Shown: positions 13,756 to 19,880 of the stretch, in pieces
How the letters are laid out: every line of letters starts with the position of its first letter
Position numbering within the stretch: the first letter of the stretch is position 1
DNA from: CAZGSV01 sp964528605
GTDB taxonomy: Bacteria > Armatimonadota > Zipacnadia > CAZGSV01
Direction: 5' to 3'
Assembly (NCBI GenBank): GCA_964528605.1
Contig: CAZGSV010000059.1
Location: 1-19,880 of the forward strand
DNA length: 19,880 bases
Program-made: the position numbers and the translations under genes
Notes under the pieces: model-generated
What the model was told of the DNA's origin: nothing
The model's input: only the letters and a program-made list of their open reading frames with translations
Databases searched by the model: none

Positions 13756-15143
13756 TGCAGGCCCTCCTTGACGGCACGCCGGAACTGCTCTCCGCGGTCG
13801 CGGTAGTCGCGGAACATATCGAAGGAGGCGGAGGCTGGGGAAAAGAGGACGGTGTCACCCGGCTCGGCGAGGCTAGCGGCCAGATGGACGGCTTCGTCTA
13901 GGTTGGCGGCGCGCAGCACCTGCTGGATGCCTGCTCGGCGCGCGACCTGCTCGAGTTGGGGAGCGGTCTGGCCCATGCTGATGAGGGCCTTGGCCCAGTC
14001 CTGCAAGGGCGGCAGCAGTTCCTCGAAGTCGAGCCCTTTGTCGGAGCCGCCGGCGATGAGCACGGAGGGGCCGCCGACCGCTTCTAGGGCAGCGGCGGTG
14101 GCGGCGGGATTGGTGCCTTTGGAGTCATTGACCCAGCGCAGGTCGCGGTAGACCCCGATCTCCTCGAGGGTGTGCTCGGCCAGGGTGAAGGCGAGCAGGG
14201 CGGCGTGCAGGGCCTCGGGGGGGGCGCCGCAGTGAGAGGCGAGCAGTGAGGCGGCGAGCGCGTTCTCGATGTTGTGCGCGCCCCGGAGGGGCAAGTCGGC
14301 GGCAGCGCAGATGATGCTGGGCTGACCGTTGAGCGCAAGGACCAGGTCGTCGCCATCGAGGTAGGCGCCGGGCTGGGGGTGCGCCAGGCGGGAGAAGAAG
14401 GCGTGGCGGGCGCGGCTCCGCTCCACGACTTGGCGGACCACCGGATCGTCGTAGTGTCCGACTGCGAGGTCGTCTTCTTTCTGTTGGGCGAAGAGGCGGC
14501 TCTTGGCGGCGATGTAGCCGTCCAAGCCGCCGTGGCGGTCGAGATGGTCGGAGCGGATATTGAGCAGGGCCGCCGCCAGCGGACGGAACTGACAGCACTG
14601 CTCGAGTTGGAAACTGCTGACCTCGGCGACGAGGAAGTCACCCGGGGAGGCGGCAACAGCCTTCTCAACGAGGGGGTCGCCGATGTTGCCGCCGACTCCC
14701 GCCGGAATGCCGGCCGCGGCGAGGATGTCACCGACCATGCGCGTGGTGGTGGATTTGCCGTTGGTGCCGGTGACGGCGACGATGGGACCGCGGGAAAGCA
14801 GGAAGGCAAGTTCGATCTCGGCGATAACTGGAGTGCGGGCCTGCTGGAGGCGCGACTCGAGGTCAGCGGGAAGCACGACTCCCGGGCTCACGACGACCAG
14901 GGGCAGGCCAACCAGGGCCTCAAGCGCTTGCGGACCTGAGTCGGCTCGCAGGCCTAGGGCTTCAATGCGGCTCGCGAGGTCGCGGACTTGCTCCGGGGGC
15001 CTGGTGTCCACGGTGATAGGCACGGCGTCGAGGAACAAGAGAACCTTGGTGACCGACTGACCTGTGCGGCCGAAGCCGACGACGCCCACGCGGACTCCGC
15101 GCAGGCCCTTGGCGAACTCGTCGGGGTGATTCGTGCTCACCAT
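13752..15143 (-). CDS. murD: UDP-N-acetylmuramoyl-L-alanine--D-glutamate ligase MurD
   Basis: A 463-residue Mur ligase that adds D-glutamate to UDP-MurNAc-L-Ala. The N-terminal domain opens with VRVGVVGFGRTGQS (about 17-30). The ATP loop is GTNGKSTTT (126-134). EVSSFQLE, then NIRSDHLDRHG (195-205) and AAKSR follow; the lysine K214 matches the carbamylated residue of the family. LRGAHNIENALAA, NDSKGTNPAAT, IAGGSDKG and LFSPASASFDMF are the expected C-terminal motifs. The ATG at 15143 overlaps the end of mraY by 7 bp (ATGGTGA); a GTG at the next codon is an alternative. The frame stays open for 123 more codons, but that extension is arginine/proline-rich translation of mraY in another frame and is excluded. 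Confidence 0.95.
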   Translation of the reverse strand: MVSTNHPDEFAKGLRGVRVGVVGFGRTGQSVTKVLLFLDAVPITVDTRPPEQVRDLASRIEALGLRADSGPQALEALVGLPLVVVSPGVVLPADLESRLQQARTPVIAEIELAFLLSRGPIVAVTGTNGKSTTTRMVGDILAAAGIPAGVGGNIGDPLVEKAVAASPGDFLVAEVSSFQLEQCCQFRPLAAALLNIRSDHLDRHGGLDGYIAAKSRLFAQQKEDDLAVGHYDDPVVRQVVERSRARHAFFSRLAHPQPGAYLDGDDLVLALNGQPSIICAAADLPLRGAHNIENALAASLLASHCGAPPEALHAALLAFTLAEHTLEEIGVYRDLRWVNDSKGTNPAATAAALEAVGGPSVLIAGGSDKGLDFEELLPPLQDWAKALISMGQTAPQLEQVARRAGIQQVLRAANLDEAVHLAASLAEPGDTVLFSPASASFDMFRDYRDRGEQFRRAVKEGLQ

Positions 15144-16096
15144 AGCGCGCTCGCGATGACGACGGTGGCGAGGGTGCCGAGCCAGAAACCGCGGACGACG
15201 GCCACCTCCGGGAAGCCGGACAACTCGAAGTGGTGGTGGAGCGGGCTCATCTTGAAGATGCGCTTCCCGGTAGTCTGGAACGAGATCACCTGGAGGACGA
15301 CGGAGGCTGCCTCGATAGGTAGAGCGATGGCGGCGATCAGAAGATAGGCGGGCAGGCCGGCAACAAGGGCAGCGCCGCTCAGACCGGCGCCGAGGGCGAG
15401 GGAGCCGGTGTCGCCCATGAAGATGCGGGCGGGATGGACGTTGAAGAGCAGGAAGCCGAGGCAGGCGCCCGTCGTGGCGAAGCAGAAACCGGCGATCCCG
15501 GGCTGGCCCCACAGCGCGCAGAAGACGCCCAGCCCCGCGGAGGCAATCGCAACGACCCCTCCGGCAAGGCCATCGAGGCCGTCGGTCAGGTTGGCCGCGT
15601 TGGAGAAGCCGGTGAGGTAGAGGACGCCGAGGACGAAATAGAGCCGGGCCGGCACCAACAAGAGGTGGTGTGGCCCGAGTTGGATGGCGGGCAGGCCGAA
15701 GCGGTCATGGACGGCGAGCAGGAAGAGGAGAGAGAAGAGGGCTTGGGCTGCGAGTTTGTGGCGGGCTTTGATGCCCAGCGGGCGGTTGAAGACTATCTTG
15801 GAGTAGTCGTCCAGGGCTCCCAAGAGAGAGAAGAGCAGAGTGAGCGAGCAGAGAAGGAAGACACGAGGATCGCGCCAGCCCAGCGCCATGGAGGCAATCA
15901 GGATGCCGGCAACGAGGGCTAGGCCGCCTAGGGTAGGAGTGCCTTCCTTGGCGAGGTGGGACTTGGGGCCGTCGTCGCGCACGTGCTGTCCTGCGCCGGC
16001 GCGCCGGGCCCAGGCGAGAATCGCGGGCGCGAGGCCCGCCGCCAAAGCGAAGCCCAGGAGCCCGTAGAGTGCGAGGCTAGTCGGCCGCCAGGCCAA
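15137..16096 (-). CDS. mraY: Phospho-N-acetylmuramoyl-pentapeptide transferase MraY
   Basis: A 319-residue integral membrane enzyme that transfers phospho-MurNAc-pentapeptide to undecaprenyl phosphate, forming lipid I. It has about ten transmembrane segments. Motifs seen are PKSHLAKEGTPTLGG (44-58), LLGALDDYSK with the aspartate pair D96/D97, NAANLTDGLDGLAGG (166-180), HPARIFMGDTGSLALGA with catalytic-site D229 (221-237), and KMSPLHHHFELSGFPE (283-297) with the HHH motif. The TTG at 16096 was chosen because GGAGG stands 9 bases upstream and no ATG or GTG is available; it overlaps murF by 20 bp. The protein is at the short end for the family but complete. Neighbours supply its substrate (MurF) and use its product (MurG). 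Confidence 0.95.
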   Translation of the reverse strand: MAWRPTSLALYGLLGFALAAGLAPAILAWARRAGAGQHVRDDGPKSHLAKEGTPTLGGLALVAGILIASMALGWRDPRVFLLCSLTLLFSLLGALDDYSKIVFNRPLGIKARHKLAAQALFSLLFLLAVHDRFGLPAIQLGPHHLLLVPARLYFVLGVLYLTGFSNAANLTDGLDGLAGGVVAIASAGLGVFCALWGQPGIAGFCFATTGACLGFLLFNVHPARIFMGDTGSLALGAGLSGAALVAGLPAYLLIAAIALPIEAASVVLQVISFQTTGKRIFKMSPLHHHFELSGFPEVAVVRGFWLGTLATVVIASALW

Positions 16097-17447
16097 GGGT
16101 AACTGCCTCCATCTGCATCGCCCGAGAGCCCTTCACCAGGAGGACATCCCCCGGTTGAAGGGCCGACTTGAGAAACGCCAGGGCTTCTTCTTTGGTTCGG
16201 AAGGCCTGGGTGCGGGAAAGACCTGCCCGCGCGGCGCCTTCGAGAGTGGCGGAGGCGAAGTCGCCGACGGCCCCGAGCCAGTCGAGGCCGAGGCGGGCGG
16301 CGCTCTCGCCTACCTCGCGGTGGGCCTGCTCCGAGAGCGGCCCCAGTTCGAGCATATCGGCGAGGAGGGCAAGCCGGCGGCGGGCGCCGGGCCAGTCGGC
16401 GGCCAGCCGGAGGGCCGCAAGAACGGCCTCTGGGTTCGCATTGTGGGTGTCATCCAGAATGTGGGAGCCGTTGGGCCCCTTGAGAACCTGGCCGCGGTGA
16501 GGCGCGGGGGACATCTGTGCCAGAGCGTGGCAGGCTTCGTAGAGGCTGACGCCCAGGGTCATGCCGACGCCGATGGCGGCCAACGCATTGGCCGCGTGAT
16601 GGCGGCCGGGGAATTGGAGCCTGAGAGGCGCTTGCTGCTCGCCGGCGCGCACGCGCAGATGAGCGCTGCCGTCGGGCTGGAAAGCGATCTCACTTCCGGA
16701 CACGTCCGCCTGATGGTGGCAGCCGAAGGTGCGGATGTTGGCGCCGTGGCGGCGCGCGGAGGCGAGGAGGCCTTCGTCAACGGCCGGGAGCCAGAGCACC
16801 CCCCCCTGCAGGCCTTCGCAGATCTCCAACTTGGCCTCGCGGATGGCCTCGGGTGAGCCTAGCAGGCCGACGTGGGAGCGGCCGACGTTAGTTATCACCG
16901 CGACTTGGGGCCGCACCAGGCGGGAGAGATAGGCGATCTGGTCCGGCCCGCGCATGGCCATCTCGGCAACGAAGGTGTCTTGGTCCGGGGAGAGGGCGCA
17001 GGCGGTGAGGGGGACGCCGATCTCGGTGTTGTAGTTCTCGGGCGTGGCGCGAACGCGGCTGCCTGTGCCGAGGACGCAGGCGATCATGTCCTTGGTGGTG
17101 GTCTTGCCGGCGCTGCCGGTGACGGCGACCCGGGCGACTCGGGCTTTGTCGAGACACCAGGCTCCGAGAGCGCCGAGGGCTGACAGTGGGTCTTCAACCA
17201 CGATGATGTCGGCTTGGCCAAGGGGGCCGGAGGGAAGGTATTGGACGGCCGCGCCGCGGGCGCCGCGGGCTATGGCGTCGGCAACGAACTGGTGACCGTC
17301 GGTGCGGGCTCCCTTGAGCGCGAAGAAGAGGGAGCCGGCGAAAGCGGTGCGCGAGTCGCAGGTGACGCTGTGGTACCAGGCCTGTCCTGCGCCGGCCACC
17401 AAGCGGCCTTGGGTGGCCGAGAGGACCTCGGCGGTGCAGAAGGTCAT
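16077..17447 (-). CDS. murF: UDP-MurNAc-tripeptide--D-alanyl-D-alanine ligase MurF
   Basis: A 456-residue Mur ligase that adds D-Ala-D-Ala to complete UDP-MurNAc-pentapeptide. The N-terminal domain shows VTCDSRTAFAGSLFFAL with DSR at 31-33. The ATP loop is GSAGKTTTK (111-119), in the form typical of MurF. ENYNTEIGVPLT, then NVGRSHVGLLGS and the C-terminal DDTHNANPEAV and VLLVKGSRAMQME complete the family signature. The ATG at 17447 has GGAAGGA about 7 bases upstream. The gene follows murE after 69 bp and its last 20 bp are shared with the start of mraY. No ddl gene is in the window, so the D-Ala-D-Ala supplier lies elsewhere. Confidence 0.95.
   Translation of the reverse strand: MTFCTAEVLSATQGRLVAGAGQAWYHSVTCDSRTAFAGSLFFALKGARTDGHQFVADAIARGARGAAVQYLPSGPLGQADIIVVEDPLSALGALGAWCLDKARVARVAVTGSAGKTTTKDMIACVLGTGSRVRATPENYNTEIGVPLTACALSPDQDTFVAEMAMRGPDQIAYLSRLVRPQVAVITNVGRSHVGLLGSPEAIREAKLEICEGLQGGVLWLPAVDEGLLASARRHGANIRTFGCHHQADVSGSEIAFQPDGSAHLRVRAGEQQAPLRLQFPGRHHAANALAAIGVGMTLGVSLYEACHALAQMSPAPHRGQVLKGPNGSHILDDTHNANPEAVLAALRLAADWPGARRRLALLADMLELGPLSEQAHREVGESAARLGLDWLGAVGDFASATLEGAARAGLSRTQAFRTKEEALAFLKSALQPGDVLLVKGSRAMQMEAVTLGLAAD
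16106..16110 (-). promoter_or_regulatory. Ribosome binding site of mraY
   Basis: GGAGG on the minus strand, 9 bases before the TTG at 16096, within the last codons of murF. It supports the TTG start and coupling of mraY translation to murF. Confidence 0.65.
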
Positions 17448-17490
17448 CCGCGCATCCTTCCCAGCGAACCTCCACTCCCTTGTGAGTGTT

Positions 17491-17508
17491 CCCGCCGCGG
17501 CCGGCGGG
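17491..17508. repeat. Short GC-rich inverted repeat between murE and murF
   Basis: CCCGCCG (17491-17497) and CGGCGGG (17502-17508) pair perfectly around a 4-base loop. It begins 8 bases after the murE stop in the direction of transcription, in the 69-bp gap before murF. There is no T-run after it, so it is not a clear intrinsic terminator. In DNA this GC-rich, short palindromes of this type may arise by chance; a role in mRNA stability or pausing is possible. Confidence 0.35.
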
Positions 17509-17516
17509 TGGCAAGG

Positions 17517-19004
17517 CTACTTGGTACTGCTGGACATGCTCCGCAAGGCAGCACGGGCGACTTCGCGGTCGTCGAACGGGATGGTGCGGTCGGCGAACTG
17601 CTGGTAGGTTTCGTGACCTTTGCCTGCGAGCAGAACGACGTCCCCGGGCCGGGCCAGGCGCAGGGCCGTTTCGATTGCTCTCGCGCGATCGGGCTCGACG
17701 AGGGTGTCGCCTGGGGGCATGCCTTGCAGGATCTCGGCGATTATGGCCTGCGGGTCCTCGCTGCGCGGGTTGTCGGAGGTGACGACGACTATGTTAGCGA
17801 GGCGGGCGGCAATGGCTCCCATCTTGGGGCGTTTGGAGCGGTCGCGGTCGCCGCCGCAGCCGAATACGACGATGACGCGCCCGGCAGCGATTTCGCGCAC
17901 GGCCTGCAGCACGGTGTCGAGGGCTTCGGGGGTATGGGCATAGTCAACGAACACGGAGAAGGGCTGTCCCTGGTCCACCGCCTCCAGCCGGCCGGGGGGG
18001 GCGGAGGCGTCGGTGAGGGCGGAGGAGATAGTAGGCCAATCGAAGCCGGCCAGGCGGGCCACAGCAGATGCAGTGGTGGCGTTGCGGGCATTGAATGATC
18101 CGTACAGAGGAATGCGGAACTCGATGAGGCCTTCGGGAGACCGGATTTGGACTTGGGTTCCCCCTCTGAGGGGAGCGACCCCGGTGATGCGGAAGGTGGC
18201 TTCTTCGGCGAAGCCAACGGAGACGATGGGGCAGTGGGCCTCTTGCTTGAACATCTGGAAGAGGGGATCGTCGGCGTTGAGGACGCCGGCGGTGGCCTTG
18301 CTAGTGGCCTGAGGGTAGTCGCGGAACAGGCCGAGTTTGGTTCTGGCGTATTCCTCGACCGTGCCGTGGAAATCGAGGTGGTCTTGGGTGATGTTGGTGA
18401 GTGCGACGACGTCGAACTCGAGGCCGAGGGTGCGTTTGAGGGCTAGGGCGTGGGAGGACACTTCCATCACGGCGTGGGAGCCGCCTGAGGCTAAGGCATC
18501 GCGGAGGAGGCGGCAGATGTCGGGCGCCTCCGGCGTGGTGCGTTCGGAGGGGTGGAGGTTATCGCCGACGCCGGTGACCACAGTGGTGATGAGTGCGACG
18601 CGCAGGCCGGCCGCGGCCAGCAGGTGGCGGATGAGGTAGGCGGTCGTGGTTTTGCCGTCGGTGCCGGTCACCCCGGCGAGCCACATGTGGCGTGAGGGGT
18701 AATCGTAGAGGCGATGGGAGGCGAGGGCTAGGAAGGTGCGAGAGTCGGGCACCTCGACCAGGGGGAGCCCAGCGGCAGGCGGCGGCACCGCGGATGGGTC
18801 CTCGACAGCGGCGGCCACGGCCCCGGCTGCCGCTGCGGCGGCGACGAAGCGGTGTCCGTCGGTGCGCATACCGCGGAGGGCGACGAAGAGGTCGCCGGGC
18901 TGCGTCCGGCGGGAATCGTAAGCGAGGTCGCGGATTTCGGGGTCCGCGGGAGGGCTGCTCGGATGGAGGCGCCCGAGTCCTTCGATCAGTTCACTGAGCC
19001 GCAC
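17517..19004 (-). CDS. murE: UDP-MurNAc-L-Ala-D-Glu ligase MurE, meso-diaminopimelate type
   Basis: A 495-residue Mur ligase adding the third stem-peptide residue. Motifs are LAYDSRRTQPGDLFVAL (28-43), ATP loop GTDGKTTT (114-121), MEVSSHAL (180-187), NITQDHLDFHG (204-214), K223 in RTKLG matching the carbamylated lysine, VDYAHTPEAL (353-362), FGCGGDRDRSKRP (381-393), DNPRSEDP (411-418) and GKGHETYQ (461-468). DNPR is the known signature for meso-diaminopimelate rather than lysine, so the peptidoglycan is predicted to be DAP-type. The GTG at 19004 gives the normal N-terminus, has GGAG about 10 bases upstream, and overlaps the ftsI stop by 14 bp. The 100 further open codons upstream are serine/proline-rich antiregister translation of ftsI and were excluded. 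Confidence 0.95.
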   Translation of the reverse strand: MRLSELIEGLGRLHPSSPPADPEIRDLAYDSRRTQPGDLFVALRGMRTDGHRFVAAAAAAGAVAAAVEDPSAVPPPAAGLPLVEVPDSRTFLALASHRLYDYPSRHMWLAGVTGTDGKTTTAYLIRHLLAAAGLRVALITTVVTGVGDNLHPSERTTPEAPDICRLLRDALASGGSHAVMEVSSHALALKRTLGLEFDVVALTNITQDHLDFHGTVEEYARTKLGLFRDYPQATSKATAGVLNADDPLFQMFKQEAHCPIVSVGFAEEATFRITGVAPLRGGTQVQIRSPEGLIEFRIPLYGSFNARNATTASAVARLAGFDWPTISSALTDASAPPGRLEAVDQGQPFSVFVDYAHTPEALDTVLQAVREIAAGRVIVVFGCGGDRDRSKRPKMGAIAARLANIVVVTSDNPRSEDPQAIIAEILQGMPPGDTLVEPDRARAIETALRLARPGDVVLLAGKGHETYQQFADRTIPFDDREVARAALRSMSSSTK

Positions 19005-19880
19005 GGCGTTGGTGCTCCGCGGAAGGTGGTGTGGATGACAACAGCCCGTCGCGTTGGGCCAGGCGGAGGGCGATGCGGCGGAAGACGGGCGCGGCGGCGA
19101 CACTGCCCCACTTGAGCCTCTGCGGCTCGTCGTAGACGACGAGGACGAGGTAGGTGGGCGACTGGGCGGGGAAAAGGCCAATGAAGGAGGTGACGACGGC
19201 ACCGGAGTTGAAGCCTTTGCCGGCGGTGGCCTTTTGGGCGGTGCCGGTCTTGCCTGCGATGCGGAGGCCCGGGATGGCGGCGGACTTGCCCGTGCCGCGG
19301 TCAACGACGCTAACCATCATTTCGCGGACGGCGCGGGCGGCCGAGGCGCTGATGACGCGCTTGGCTTGGGGCTGAGGCAGCACCTGGGCGCTGCCGTCCT
19401 TGGGGTCGGTTATCTTATGGAGCAGGCGAGGCTGAACCATGATGCCGTCGTTCGCGAAAACGGTGAAGGCGCGGGCGAGGCCGATGGGCGTCACGCTGAA
19501 GGCCTGACCGAAGCCGAGACGAAGCACGTCGGAGGGAACCAGGCGATCGGGGCTGGGGATAAAGCCCGCCGCCTCGGCGGAGCAGCGCTCTAGGGTTGGT
19601 TGGGCCAGACCGAAGGAGCGCAAGTACGAGGTGGCCCGGGGAGCGCCGAGCGCCTTGGCGGTTAGGGCGGCGCCGACGTTGCAGGAGTCGCGGATGACCT
19701 CGGAGAGCGTTTCGGTGCCGTGGCCGCGGCCGCCAACCCAACAGCGCATGGTGCTGCCGGCGTAGCGGAGGGAGCCAGTGCACTTGAAGGTGCTGGACAG
19801 GGAAACGACGCCGGCGTCGAGCCCAGCGGCTTGATCATGGTGATTTCGGGAAACGGGTAGATTTTCTCGATGCCCTCGCG
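18991..19880 (-). CDS. ftsI: FtsI-type class B penicillin-binding protein, 5' partial with apparent frame break
   Basis: The C-terminal transpeptidase domain of a class B PBP that crosslinks septal peptidoglycan, partner of FtsW. From the right, the frame reads AAGLDAGVVSLSSTFKCTGS, then RYAGSTMRCW, GHGTETLSEVIRDSCNVG with the SxN motif (about 19678-19686), GFGQAFSVTPIGLA, and AGKTGTAQK with the KTG motif (19240-19251). It ends shortly after the domain with no PASTA repeats, arguing against a SpoVD or PBP2x type. The gene continues beyond the right edge. Within the last ~55 bases the homologous frame appears to shift: REGIEKIYPF and ITMIK are read in one frame, AAGLDAGVV in the next, and the SxxK nucleophile motif expected there is not visible. 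This could be a real lesion or a sequence error. The stop overlaps the murE start. Confidence 0.85.
   Translation of the reverse strand, partial: RGHRENLPVSRNHHDQAAGLDAGVVSLSSTFKCTGSLRYAGSTMRCWVGGRGHGTETLSEVIRDSCNVGAALTAKALGAPRATSYLRSFGLAQPTLERCSAEAAGFIPSPDRLVPSDVLRLGFGQAFSVTPIGLARAFTVFANDGIMVQPRLLHKITDPKDGSAQVLPQPQAKRVISASAARAVREMMVSVVDRGTGKSAAIPGLRIAGKTGTAQKATAGKGFNSGAVVTSFIGLFPAQSPTYLVLVVYDEPQRLKWGSVAAAPVFRRIALRLAQRDGLLSSTPPSAEHQRRAAQ

Noticed and set aside
15144..15512. Upstream extension of the murD frame by 123 codons, suggesting a fusion
   Set aside because: The extension lies wholly inside mraY and has shadow-like composition; MurD starts normally at 15143.
19005..19304. Upstream extension of the murE frame by 100 codons
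   Set aside because: It overlaps the conserved ftsI transpeptidase domain and is low-complexity Ser/Pro/Ala; the GTG at 19004 gives a standard MurE N-terminus.

Overview
This is a GC-rich bacterial chromosomal window holding most of a division and cell wall (dcw) gene cluster. About 15 kb of it appears to be one long minus-strand gene train. The lineage is uncertain. The presence of FtsA argues against Actinobacteria and Cyanobacteria. A DUF881 gene between ftsQ and ftsA matches where Bacillus has its ylxW/ylxX genes. MurE carries the DNPR signature of meso-diaminopimelate-adding enzymes. A SpoIID-family protein is also present. A Firmicutes-like or Armatimonadota-like organism fits best, but this is inference from gene content only.

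Plus strand, left end (3-1737): the 3' part of a SpoIID/LytB-type protein whose start lies left of the window, then a RidA-family deaminase. These genes converge on the minus-strand cluster; I see no strong terminator in the 41 bp between them.

Minus strand, read from the right edge (19880) to the left: ftsI (5' end outside the window), murE, murF, mraY, murD, ftsW, murG, murC, ftsQ, a DUF881 gene and ftsA. Together these make UDP-MurNAc-pentapeptide (MurC, D, E, F), lipid I and lipid II (MraY, MurG), septal glycan and crosslinks (FtsW, FtsI) and part of the divisome (FtsQ, FtsA). Most junctions overlap by 4-20 bp or lie within a few bases. The exceptions are three gaps of about 70-110 bp: murE-murF and murC-ftsQ hold inverted repeats, and murG-murC holds a promoter-like sequence.

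ftsZ does not follow ftsA and murB does not follow murC. After 12 bp, ftsA runs into five genes: a polytopic membrane protein with a C-terminal zinc ribbon, a DUF4129 protein, a DUF4350 protein, a MoxR AAA+ ATPase and a DUF58 protein. The last four form a widely recurring module. Its tight linkage to ftsA suggests co-expression with division genes.

No mobile elements, CRISPR arrays, tRNAs or rRNAs were seen. The most unusual points are the missing ftsZ/murB with the module in their place, a MurG with altered signature loops, a possible leaderless start for murC, and an apparent frame break in ftsI within the last ~60 bases of the window.
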